NCBI RefSeq assembly: GCF_963665245.1
Contig: NZ_OY762267.1
Coordinates: 3,754,001-3,818,000 of the forward strand
Direction of reading: 5' to 3'
Origin: an uncultured Paludibaculum sp.
GTDB taxonomy: Bacteria; Acidobacteriota; Terriglobia; Bryobacterales; Bryobacteraceae
Length of the DNA stretch: 64,000 nucleotides
Part shown: piece by piece, positions 33,230-41,378 of the stretch
Position numbering within the stretch: position 1 is the first letter of the stretch
How the letters are laid out: every line of letters begins with the position of its first letter
Translations under genes and position numbers: made by a program
Notes under the pieces: model-generated
The model's input: the letters and a program-made list of their open reading frames with translations, nothing else
What the model was told of the DNA's origin: nothing
Databases searched by the model: none

Positions 33230-33586
33230 ATGGCCGAATCACCCGAAGACCTGGTAGCCGGATTAGCCGACGCGAAGCTGAGCGAGAAGGATAAAGCTGA
33301 ACTGCTGGAGTTCCTGGATCCAGTGAAGCGGAAGAATTCTCCACTGAGTTTTGACATCACCAGCCGGGGCTCGTCATCAGGCGGCAAATCGAGTCATCTC
33401 GAAATCCGCCTGGAGCGGACCAACTCGGAACTGAGCGAGGAAGATAAGGCTGAACTCCTGGAATTTCTCGATCCGGTAAAGCGGAAGAGTTCGCCACTGA
33501 GCTTGAAGATTACAGACCGGGGGGCGTCGAATGGCGGCAAGTCGAGCCACCTCGAAATCCGCCTGGAGCGGACCAACCCGGAATGA
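33230..33586 (+). CDS. Tandem-repeat small protein, candidate radical-SAM substrate
   Basis: 118 residues from the ATG at 33230. After a 16-residue leader-like start (MAESPEDLVAGLADAK) the protein is two 51-residue units (17-67 and 68-118). Each starts LSE.DKAELLEFLDPVKRK and ends GGKSSHLEIRLERTN. It has no cysteine, tryptophan or tyrosine and no signal peptide. An alternative ATG at 33203 would add nine residues. The TGA overlaps the next gene's ATG by 4 bases (ATGA), tying it to the B12 radical SAM protein. I infer a precursor peptide with two cores; a binding or scaffold protein is the main alternative. No known family was recognised. Confidence 0.75.
   Translation: MAESPEDLVAGLADAKLSEKDKAELLEFLDPVKRKNSPLSFDITSRGSSSGGKSSHLEIRLERTNSELSEEDKAELLEFLDPVKRKSSPLSLKITDRGASNGGKSSHLEIRLERTNPE
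33278..33430 (+). repeat. Repeat unit 1 of the tandem-repeat protein
   Basis: 153 bases encoding residues 17-67. It pairs with 33431-33583. Many third codon positions differ between units in the first half, whereas the final 30 bases, which encode HLEIRLERTN, differ at only one position. Confidence 0.9.
33431..33583 (+). repeat. Repeat unit 2 of the tandem-repeat protein
   Basis: 153 bases encoding residues 68-118, the second copy of the 51-residue unit. Protein changes relative to unit 1 are few and mostly in the middle (FDITSRGSSS against LKITDRGASN) and at the final residues. Confidence 0.9.
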
Positions 33587-35691
33587 GCCTGTCCCGCATT
33601 ACGCTGGTGAGCGCGCTGAGTGTATACCGGGCGGGCGGCAATGAAGAGTACGCGCCGCCGCTGGGTATTCTGACGCTCGCCGGGTTGCTTCGCGACAAAT
33701 TCTGCGTGGAGATCGTGGACCTCGACCGGTTGTGGTGGCGCCCGGATTCGAGCGAAGCTTTCGAGCAAAGAGCAATTGCGGCAATCCGGGCCACTCGTCC
33801 GGAGATTCTGGGCTTTAGTTCGATTTCGGGAAGTTACCCGCTGACCATGAGGCTAATGGGCAAATGCGCCCGCCTGATGCCGGGAACAGCGATCATATTG
33901 GGCGGACCGCAGGCGTCCGTGGTGGACACAGCGACGATGGAGGCATTCCGTTTCGTCGACTTTGTGTTGCGCGGGGAGGCGGATGAGACCTTCCCGCTGC
34001 TGCTGCAGGCAATTGCGGGGACCGGGCGAATCGACGCGATTGACGGGCTGACCTACCGACAGAACGGACGGGTGGCTCGGAATCCTAATGCAGAGCCATT
34101 CAACGATCTGGACTGGCTACCTTTGCCTGCGTACGACCTGCTGCCCGGTATTGCGGAGTTGCGCTCCCTGCCGCTGGAGATTGGCCGAGGCTGCCCCTTC
34201 GCGTGCCGCTTCTGTTCCACCAACGATTTCTTCCGAAGGCGTTTCCGGCTCAAAACGGCGGCCCGGACCCTCGAACAGATGCGAGAGTTGAACACGCGTT
34301 TTGGAGTCGCGATCATCGACCTGGTTCACGATATGTTTACAGTGGACCGGCGGAGAGTGAAGGAGTTCTGTGAACTGCTGATCTCCGCGGGGGCGCCGTT
34401 CGAATGGTCGTGCAGTGCGCGTACGGACTCGGTGGACCGGGAGTTAATCGGGCTAATGAAAGACGCCGGGTGTCGCGATATCTTCTTCGGGATCGAGACC
34501 GGATCGCAGCGGATGCAGCGGGTGATCGATAAGGACCTCGACCTCGCCGCGGCGCGAGAGAGTCTGCGGACGGTGGACGAGGCAGGCATGTTCAGTACCG
34601 TCTCGCTGATTGCCGGATATCCCGAGGAGACGCGGGCGGATCTCAAGGAAACAGTACGTTTCTTCAGCGACTCACTGTTTCTGGAGCGTGGAAACCCGCA
34701 ATTCAACATTCTTTCACCGCTGCCGGAGACACCGTTGACGACGGAGTACCGGGACCAGCTCTTCCTCGATCCGGACTGGCCGGAGATCTCGGAGAACGGA
34801 TCGTTGCAGGGATCCGCAGATCAGGCATTGATCGCGTCTCACCGGGACATCTTCACGAATTTCTACGCCTTCCCTTGCGAGACGGGGCGCGGATATCTGA
34901 GACGCCTTCGAGATTTTCTTGCAATTGGCATGGTGCGGTGCAATGGTGTGATGCAGGCCCTGTATCGCGCCGCGGGCGATCTGATGGCAGTGTTCGAAGC
35001 ATGGGAGCAGATCTCCGGAGAACGATCGACCGCCTATTACGAGAGCGCGGCGTTCACCGTGGAGCTACTTACGTTCGCCGAGAGTCAATACCCGGGTGAT
35101 ATGGCGATGGGAGTGATGACACGCTTCTACCGGGCCATGACCGAGGATGCGGCGCGGGATGGCAGCGAGCCCGAACCGCCAGCATGTCGCGCGTCGGCGG
35201 TTCTGCTGCCGGGAGTGCGGCTGGTCGATTGCATGGGCGACGTACACGCTGTGTTCCGCGCCCTGCGGGAAGGTGCCCCGACGGAGTTTACCGAGGCGAA
35301 GCGGCCCGTCACGTTGGTAATCCGACCCAGCGGTGTCAACCGTTCGGAGATTCTGGAACTTCCCGCGCTGGTTCTGGAGGTTCTGCGGCACGCAGCGAAG
35401 CGCTCCGCAATCGAGGAAATCCGTGCGGACTTCGAGGCTCGGGGAGTGCGTGCCGGCAGATTCACGGCCCGTCAGATTGTAGATACGTCTGTCGAGAGAC
35501 TGGTGGAGGAGAAACTGATGCGGGTGTTCGAGCCGGAAGGCGCGCCGGTTCAGACCGGCTCCAACGCAAATTCGCGAATGCGGAAGGCAGTCGCGGACAG
35601 GCCGGTAAACACGGCATCGGACAGCGTGATCGCCTCGCGCATAGCCCCCTGTTCTCCGTTCCACATTCTGGATAACTCAGCGTCGCGATAG
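33583..35691 (+). CDS. B12-binding radical SAM protein with C-terminal winged-helix-like domain
   Basis: 702 residues. A Rossmann-like B12-binding domain comes first (about 20-150: PPLGILTLAGLL, EILGFSSISGSYP, IILGGPQASV, LRGEADETFP), without the DxHxxG base-off motif. The radical SAM core starts at GCPFACRFCS (CxxxCxxC, about residue 200) and contains IFFGIETGSQR. After a helical linker, residues about 580-650 (LELPALVLEVLRH, RLVEEKLMRVFEP) resemble a PqqD-like winged helix, the fold that binds peptide substrates in RiPP enzymes. The last 46 or so residues are antisense to the facing gene. Start overlaps the repeat protein's stop (ATGA). Confidence 0.85.
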   Translation: MSLSRITLVSALSVYRAGGNEEYAPPLGILTLAGLLRDKFCVEIVDLDRLWWRPDSSEAFEQRAIAAIRATRPEILGFSSISGSYPLTMRLMGKCARLMPGTAIILGGPQASVVDTATMEAFRFVDFVLRGEADETFPLLLQAIAGTGRIDAIDGLTYRQNGRVARNPNAEPFNDLDWLPLPAYDLLPGIAELRSLPLEIGRGCPFACRFCSTNDFFRRRFRLKTAARTLEQMRELNTRFGVAIIDLVHDMFTVDRRRVKEFCELLISAGAPFEWSCSARTDSVDRELIGLMKDAGCRDIFFGIETGSQRMQRVIDKDLDLAAARESLRTVDEAGMFSTVSLIAGYPEETRADLKETVRFFSDSLFLERGNPQFNILSPLPETPLTTEYRDQLFLDPDWPEISENGSLQGSADQALIASHRDIFTNFYAFPCETGRGYLRRLRDFLAIGMVRCNGVMQALYRAAGDLMAVFEAWEQISGERSTAYYESAAFTVELLTFAESQYPGDMAMGVMTRFYRAMTEDAARDGSEPEPPACRASAVLLPGVRLVDCMGDVHAVFRALREGAPTEFTEAKRPVTLVIRPSGVNRSEILELPALVLEVLRHAAKRSAIEEIRADFEARGVRAGRFTARQIVDTSVERLVEEKLMRVFEPEGAPVQTGSNANSRMRKAVADRPVNTASDSVIASRIAPCSPFHILDNSASR

Positions 35692-36551
35692 AAACGCTCG
35701 CAGATGTTGAGGTGGGAGACGAAGGCGCGGCCGATGCGGGCACGCAAATGGTCGAAGACGGGCGCGGGGACCGCCATGGTTCGGGCGCGTTCTAAAACTG
35801 CACACGCCAGGATGGCGGAGCGGAGCGAGGCGCCGGTACCGTCACCGGATATGGGATCGTAGCGGAGGGCCGCGGCTCCGCAGGAGAGCGTTCGGCCCTC
35901 GGCGAAACAGGTACTCGCGGAGGCGGCGCAGGGTAAGGCGTGCCGCGAGATAGCTCCACATGTCACCCAATCGCGAAGCAAGCGCGTGCGCTCGAGGATG
36001 ACGCGGCAGGCATCTTCGCCCCCTACGGCCGATGGCGTCACGAACTGCAGGAAGCCCTCCCGGGCCGCAGTGGGAGCCCAGAAGACCCAGCCTTCGGGCG
36101 TGAACTCGAACACGCAGTGGGAAGCGGCCGGCGACAACTGGGGCGCGGCGTCGAAGATCCACGCCACGCGTGACCCGGAAGTGATGCGGTCCGGTTGCGA
36201 TCCGCCGCTGGTGGAGATGCGCCAGCCATCTGGATTCGGCGAAGCTGGTCTGATTGCGGGCATCAAATCGAGGATCGCGGTGGACGGAACAACAAGATGC
36301 TGAATGCCGGGTTGGGCGATAGCCGGCCGATGATGATGGACCACGACGCGGCGGCAGGGTGTGCCGGAGGGCAATCGTCCGAAAATGTCGGACACGACGC
36401 GGGCGGCGGCCGCATCGAGGACAAGAAAAGGCACAGCCGGAAGTGCCGGCGGCTCCCCGCTGACGATCCAGCCTGAACGGCGCAGCAGAACGCCGCAGGC
36501 CGAGGCAGCCAGGCCGTCGCCTTCGACGTGAACCGCGCGAGGCGGGTTCAT
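35550..36551 (-). CDS. Degenerate FAD-dependent flavoprotein, LodB/QhpG-like
   Basis: 333 residues. EGDGLAASACGVLLRRSGW is the dinucleotide-binding glycine loop, and ALRYDPISGDGTGASLRSAI matches the late FAD-binding motif DP.SG.G...AL. The middle, where LodB-type proteins carry the GETLP segment, is shortened and diverged. LodB and QhpG flavoproteins act in making quinone cofactors in LodA and in quinohemoprotein amine dehydrogenase. Its ATG overlaps the previous stop (ATGA). It is the last gene of the operon, and its 3' end overlaps the convergent radical SAM gene by 142 bases. Confidence 0.7.
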   Translation of the reverse strand: MNPPRAVHVEGDGLAASACGVLLRRSGWIVSGEPPALPAVPFLVLDAAAARVVSDIFGRLPSGTPCRRVVVHHHRPAIAQPGIQHLVVPSTAILDLMPAIRPASPNPDGWRISTSGGSQPDRITSGSRVAWIFDAAPQLSPAASHCVFEFTPEGWVFWAPTAAREGFLQFVTPSAVGGEDACRVILERTRLLRDWVTCGAISRHALPCAASASTCFAEGRTLSCGAAALRYDPISGDGTGASLRSAILACAVLERARTMAVPAPVFDHLRARIGRAFVSHLNICERFYRDAELSRMWNGEQGAMREAITLSDAVFTGLSATAFRIREFALEPV

Positions 36552-38356
36552 GGCTTGGGATCCCGCAAGGCACGGTGAGCCACATCGAGCAGGGGAATGG
36601 CGATGCCCCGCAACGCAAGCAGGCCAGCGAGGTCATCCAATTCCGTCATGGCCTCGCGGGCTCGGATAATGGAGGAGCGATCCTCCACGCGGCCGGAGGA
36701 ATAGGCGTCACGGAGAGCGGAGAGCAGTGTGCGATAGAGCCGGACAAATAGTGCGAAGGTGACGCGACGAGTGGTTCCCGCGGGTGATTGCACGGTGACA
36801 GCCGGACTCTTTGGAGTGATGTTCTCAAGGCGGCGCACGAGAGAGACGGGACGCGGCCGGTCCAACAGCGCTTTCATCTCGCGGAATCGCGAATAGTGGG
36901 TCACTCCATCAGCGATGATGCGTTCTACCAGTCCGATGACGCTCGGAGGATACTCACGGCGGCCGCGGTGCTCCATAGGTGCGGGACGCGGGTCCGCAGG
37001 GTTGTCAGGACGGGGAGTAACCAATTGGGCGGGCAGCCCTTGTCGCAGCAGGGCGAGTATCCTGGAATACTGGCCATCAATGGTCCCGCTGGGTGCTTCG
37101 GCGTCGATGAAGCCCTGGACGGCTTCATCAATGGGAAGCATTCGGGGCGGCCGAAAGCCAGGCTTCCCGTCCGAACCAAGAGTGGGAACCTCCGCAGCAA
37201 CGGCGAGAGGTGGATCTAAACCGGCCGGCTCTGCATTCAATTCCCAGAGCAACTGATTCACCCAGCGCAGATGCTGCATTTCGCTGATGGCAATCAGGAG
37301 TAGTTCGTGCGCGATGAAATCGGCGTGGCCCTGACTTACCGGGTCGAGCGTCGGATCCTCAAAACGTACTGTGTAGCGGGCATAGAGGTACTCGAGGGCG
37401 AGGGCGTGTTCAACACCGGCGAGGCGCCTTAACTCGGATTCGAGGCGGGCGGGATCGAGCGGGGCGGCTTCCTCGACGAGCCCGACGGACCAGGGGATTC
37501 GTCGCTCGCGGCCTTCGATCACCATGGCCAGATCGCGCCAGCGCTGGTTCATCTCGTAGTGATCCATTTCGAAAGGGCGGGAGGCAGTGGCGGTAGGACG
37601 GGCGGCCTCGTTCTTCGATTGGTCCCAGCGCATCCAGATCAGGGGATCCTCGGCGCGGCCGGCCTCGTCGCCGGGCTGACGTGCTTCGCCGATGGTGGCG
37701 GGGTGTGCAGGTAGCACGATGTCGGGATGGTTGGATGCCCAATAGGTGCAGCCGCAATCGCGGAAGTCGTGCTGCCACGGCGAACAGAGACTCTGGCCGA
37801 GTTCGCCGGGTTCAAAGGATTCTGAGAGTTCCCCTTGCGCATTCCAATAAACGCGGCGGGGTGCGATCAGCGACATGACGGGCTGGGAGCCACTCCCGTC
37901 GCGCGAGGCCACTTCGATGCGGACGGGCGTTGCATCAAGAGAGCGCACGAGGCGCCAGACTACGTCCCAGTTGTAGGGAAGTCGCGAGGAATCGTAGAGT
38001 TCGATGCGTTCGCCGGAACCACATGTAATTGCTTCCAAGTAGACGGGCGTGCGCGTGATGATGGCGGCCAGTTGGGAAAGCTGGCGAGTGAGATCCGGGT
38101 TGGATTCGGCAGCGTCCGATGGATCGACCGCGACCAGCTTTGCGCCGCGGCTGCGGACATCGGGGTCGTTGTCTTCGAAATGGACGAAGTCAAAAAGAAG
38201 CCCGGGGAAGAAACGCCGGTCCAGGTTGCGGATGTCCATCTCAAGGCCGGGGTAGCAGTTGGCGACGGTACTTTCGAGGCGGGTAGTGACCGGGTTCCCG
38301 GCGACTTCCTGTTCCAGGCCGGCGGGAAGGTTCAGCGGTATTATACGCGGGTTCAT
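36548..38356 (-). CDS. LodA/GoxA C-terminal (CTQ) half fused to a ferritin-like domain
   Basis: 602 residues from the ATG at 38356, which overlaps the preceding TGA (ATGA). Residues about 25-250 align by eye with the C-terminal part of the LodA protein encoded at 42502: ANCYPGLEMDI matches the CTQ cysteine region (Cys34), and SPWQHDFRDCGCTYWASNHP matches the CTQ tryptophan region (Trp206). Residues about 303-540 form a ferritin-like domain (GVEHALALEYLYARY; HELLLIAISEMQHL). The LodA N-terminal half is missing here and is found two genes upstream. The cysteine cluster Cys191/201/203 around Trp194 and Trp206 is unusual and may be crosslinked. Likely an oxidase subunit; substrate unknown. Confidence 0.75.
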   Translation of the reverse strand: MNPRIIPLNLPAGLEQEVAGNPVTTRLESTVANCYPGLEMDIRNLDRRFFPGLLFDFVHFEDNDPDVRSRGAKLVAVDPSDAAESNPDLTRQLSQLAAIITRTPVYLEAITCGSGERIELYDSSRLPYNWDVVWRLVRSLDATPVRIEVASRDGSGSQPVMSLIAPRRVYWNAQGELSESFEPGELGQSLCSPWQHDFRDCGCTYWASNHPDIVLPAHPATIGEARQPGDEAGRAEDPLIWMRWDQSKNEAARPTATASRPFEMDHYEMNQRWRDLAMVIEGRERRIPWSVGLVEEAAPLDPARLESELRRLAGVEHALALEYLYARYTVRFEDPTLDPVSQGHADFIAHELLLIAISEMQHLRWVNQLLWELNAEPAGLDPPLAVAAEVPTLGSDGKPGFRPPRMLPIDEAVQGFIDAEAPSGTIDGQYSRILALLRQGLPAQLVTPRPDNPADPRPAPMEHRGRREYPPSVIGLVERIIADGVTHYSRFREMKALLDRPRPVSLVRRLENITPKSPAVTVQSPAGTTRRVTFALFVRLYRTLLSALRDAYSSGRVEDRSSIIRAREAMTELDDLAGLLALRGIAIPLLDVAHRALRDPKP

Positions 38357-39681
38357 TCCGGTAGCTCCTTGATGCGGACCGTGCGCAAGAGGTCGGGGCG
38401 GCACGAGAGGACTCGGGGATAGACGGCGATGCAGTGTTCGAGCCAACCGCGGATAAAATCGCAGCCCGAGCGCCCCGCCTGGAGGACCTCAGCGTGACAG
38501 CCACCGCCGCAAAGATAGCGGGCCCAGCAGGTCCGGCAGGGCTCCTGGCTGTCGACGTGACGTTCGCTGACGAAGCGCAGCCGGGCTTCGGGTGAAGGGC
38601 CGGATGCGGCATCTCCCAAGTCGCAAGCATCGTCGTTTACAGTACGGTGGCAGGTGTAGTAGCGGCCCTTTGCGCTGAGCGAGACGTAGCCGGCGGCGGC
38701 GCGGCAGGGCAGCACTTCGGAAGCGCCGCGATAGAGTTGTTTGAGAGCGGTGGCGAAGTTGGAAAACCGGAGGGCATCGCGGGTGCCCTCGACACGAGCC
38801 CAGTCGCGGGCGGCGGCGTGTTGCATAGCGGCCAGGAGAACCTGCCAGTCACTGTCTTGCAGGCAGAGCGAGGAATCGGGAGACGTACGCAGAGGGCTAA
38901 AGCCAATTTCCCCGAAGCCGGCGGCAGCGAGTTCATCCACGCAGGCGGCGACATCGAGGAAGCGGCGCGTGAGGGTGACACGGGCGGCGATCTTGGCGCG
39001 GCCGGGATTGGACAACAGGGGCGCCACGCGTTCCAGTATGGCGTCAAAGGAAGGAGCGCCAGACCGGGTTTTGCGCACAGCATCATGTGCGCCGCGGACG
39101 CCGTCGAGGCTTATGGTGACGGCAAACGGATAAGATCGCAACAACTCAATGTCGGCGGAAGAGAGCAAGGCTCCGTTGGTGGTGATGCCGAACGTAACGG
39201 GCACACGCCGGCGGGCGGCGAGGTTGGCCGCGTAGGCCACGGAGTGGTGGAGGACGGGCCGATTTAACAGCGGTTCGCCACCGATGAAGCCGATGCTGAC
39301 GCCGGTGGGGCCGGTGCGGTCGAGGTGGCGGCTGATCGCCAACTCAGCGAGTTCCTGGGGCATCAGTTGAGGATCGCCACCAAAGCGGCCTTCGTCGGCG
39401 TAGCAGTAAGCGCAGGCGAGGTTGCAGGCCTGGGCAATGTTAAGGGAAAGGGCAGAGGCTTGCTCCTCAAATCGCAGCGGCGGCGCGGCGGGTTCCGCGC
39501 CGAGGGTACGCACAAGGCCTTCGAGATCGGAAGCGATGGTGCCCGCAGGCAATTCGTACAGGCGGGAGCCGTCGGGTACAAACAGTACATGCACATCGCC
39601 GCGCACTACGTGATAAGGCTCGGGCATTGCGGGAAGCAGGGGAGCCCCGGAGCATTCCTGGATCTGAATCAGATGCGGCAT
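38353..39681 (-). CDS. SPASM radical SAM enzyme, QhpD-like quinone-cofactor maturase
   Basis: 442 residues. An N-terminal domain of about 75 residues precedes the radical SAM core with CNLACAYCY (CxxxCxxC), GFIGGEPLL and TISLDGVRGAHDAVR. The C-terminal SPASM region holds the auxiliary-cluster cysteines (PCRTCWARYLCGGGCHAEV, then two more). QhpD of this type builds Cys-Asp/Glu thioether crosslinks in the quinohemoprotein amine dehydrogenase subunit. Here it lies between the two halves of a split LodA-like enzyme, with a 2-base gap on one side and an ATGA overlap on the other, so the C-terminal half is its likely target. Confidence 0.82.
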   Translation of the reverse strand: MPHLIQIQECSGAPLLPAMPEPYHVVRGDVHVLFVPDGSRLYELPAGTIASDLEGLVRTLGAEPAAPPLRFEEQASALSLNIAQACNLACAYCYADEGRFGGDPQLMPQELAELAISRHLDRTGPTGVSIGFIGGEPLLNRPVLHHSVAYAANLAARRRVPVTFGITTNGALLSSADIELLRSYPFAVTISLDGVRGAHDAVRKTRSGAPSFDAILERVAPLLSNPGRAKIAARVTLTRRFLDVAACVDELAAAGFGEIGFSPLRTSPDSSLCLQDSDWQVLLAAMQHAAARDWARVEGTRDALRFSNFATALKQLYRGASEVLPCRAAAGYVSLSAKGRYYTCHRTVNDDACDLGDAASGPSPEARLRFVSERHVDSQEPCRTCWARYLCGGGCHAEVLQAGRSGCDFIRGWLEHCIAVYPRVLSCRPDLLRTVRIKELPE

Positions 39682-39683
39682 CT

Positions 39684-41366
39684 TCAGGCGCCGGCCTTGG
39701 GTTGCCTGCGAGCTCTCAGTTTGCGCGCCCGCCGGCTGGCGTTCAATTGCCGATAGACCGCTTCAGCGAAATCGGCCTCCGCGGTTTCGTCCCCGGCGGT
39801 GTAATCACGGAAGAGCAGTTCCCATTGAAGCCGGGTGAGCGAGAGAGGCGCGAAGTCGCCATCGCGCAGATAGGGCGGCATGCGCATATCGTAGGCGTAA
39901 CTGCGAGGGACGCGAGGATCACGCAGAGTGAAGGGCGTCAACGACCGAGGGCCAGCGGGCAGTTCGGAAGTGCGCGCGAACGGCGGGCGCAGGATCTCGC
40001 GGACGCGCTGCCGGTTCTCCAGTAGAATGCGCAGCAGAATTTCGGGTTCGGCCAACTGGTCGTGGCGAATTTTGGCGTACTCGGCACGGGGCAGAGTGGG
40101 GCTGTCGTTGGCGTTAGCGCCAGCCGGGCGGATGGCAGCGAGGGCTGTGTCGCTTAGCAGGGGCGCGCACTGAATACGGTCCGCTGCGGTCATGGTCTTC
40201 TCGCCGATCTCTGGAAAGCCTGTCGGATTGGAGAATTCGCGCTGCCGGTTGATGTCGATGTGGCGGAAGCGCTGCCGCTCGACGTTAATGAGAGACGTAG
40301 TCTCGGAGATGCGACGGAAGAGATCGGTCACGGCATCGTGCCATTCGCGGGGGGTGGCATCGCGGATCCGTTTCTGGAGGGACGCGGGATCGCGGTCGGC
40401 AAGGTCATCTGCAATCGAGTAGAAGGGGCGGCGATCGGGGGCGAAGTCGGGCGGCCCGACAAAGACTCGCGCGACGGCGTTGAGTGGCTGCGTGGGGGTG
40501 GCGACGGTGACGGTGATGCGGACGTCGCAGGTATCGTCGACGACGCCCCAGGAGAGGGCGTCCTGATCGAGGTCGCTCTCTCCATCGTAGGTATCCCCGG
40601 GGCGAGGCGCGGGGGCCGTGTGGAAATCATATCGACTCCAGGTTGCGGCGGGATTGAGAATGCGGTTCTCCGGAGGCACGATGACGTGGGCACCGCGCGA
40701 GCCCACCGTGCGCGATTCGGCGGCGCCAGGCGGGCCATAGACCTCGCCGGTGGCGGGAGTAAACCGGACGCGGAGCGTGTCGAAACAAAGATCGCGAACC
40801 TGGGAGATTCGCAGCGAAGGTCGAATGACTTGGAGGTAGCCGAGAGGCACTGGACGTTCGCGCAACACTAGCGGCTCGCCGGATGTCACATGGCTCCAGG
40901 CCCGCAGCGCAACGCGCTCGTGGTGATTGCCCTCGACAAAGAGGCGGGATTCAAACCGGCAGGCCGGATCTCCGGTGCGCCGTTCAGCCTTACGATTCGC
41001 GGCGAGGACTTCGAAGGAAACCTGGGCGGGGCTGATGCCAGCGGCGTTCAGAAGGGAGCCGGTCAGGGGTTCGACCGAGAGCCTTCCGAATCCGCGATCT
41101 ACTTCGGCTGCGAGTTCTAGAAACGGACACACTGGGCGGACCGCACGCCCGTCCTTGAAGCGGATTGAGCCAGGCATGTATGGTTCCAGGGAACCATCGG
41201 GCAGGACTTCGAAACTGGCTCGCGGCACGATGACAGTCTTGCCCGCACCGAAGATACGAGGATCTTCCCCCCAGGTAAACGCCTCTAGAGGCGACGGGCT
41301 GTCTCCGATTCTGGCGATTGCGACAGCCGGCCGGAAGCGGATCGCTGTCAATACGGGACGTGGCAT
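39684..41366 (-). CDS. LodA/GoxA N-terminal half as a separate protein
   Basis: 560 residues. RPAVAIARIGDSP at the start matches the LodA opening PPIGIARLGNS; SWGVVDDTCDVRITVTV and VFVGPPDFAPDRRPFYSIAD match LodA's YDDVSDGRVSATVTL and LIVAPPKYAPGLHSIVSLYD; LSLTRLQWELLFRDYTAG matches LTRIQYRMLEMWKNG. Homology ends exactly where LodA reaches its CTQ cysteine, which is found in the gene at 36548. I infer that the two polypeptides assemble into one oxidase. The basic C-terminus (RRARKLRARRQPKAG) has no LodA counterpart. Confidence 0.75.
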   Translation of the reverse strand: MPRPVLTAIRFRPAVAIARIGDSPSPLEAFTWGEDPRIFGAGKTVIVPRASFEVLPDGSLEPYMPGSIRFKDGRAVRPVCPFLELAAEVDRGFGRLSVEPLTGSLLNAAGISPAQVSFEVLAANRKAERRTGDPACRFESRLFVEGNHHERVALRAWSHVTSGEPLVLRERPVPLGYLQVIRPSLRISQVRDLCFDTLRVRFTPATGEVYGPPGAAESRTVGSRGAHVIVPPENRILNPAATWSRYDFHTAPAPRPGDTYDGESDLDQDALSWGVVDDTCDVRITVTVATPTQPLNAVARVFVGPPDFAPDRRPFYSIADDLADRDPASLQKRIRDATPREWHDAVTDLFRRISETTSLINVERQRFRHIDINRQREFSNPTGFPEIGEKTMTAADRIQCAPLLSDTALAAIRPAGANANDSPTLPRAEYAKIRHDQLAEPEILLRILLENRQRVREILRPPFARTSELPAGPRSLTPFTLRDPRVPRSYAYDMRMPPYLRDGDFAPLSLTRLQWELLFRDYTAGDETAEADFAEAVYRQLNASRRARKLRARRQPKAGA

Positions 41367-41378
41367 CAGATGATTCTT

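Noticed and set aside
33230..33586. Repeat protein as the QhpC-like quinone subunit
   Set aside because: It has no cysteine and no tryptophan, so it cannot form CTQ or thioether crosslinks.
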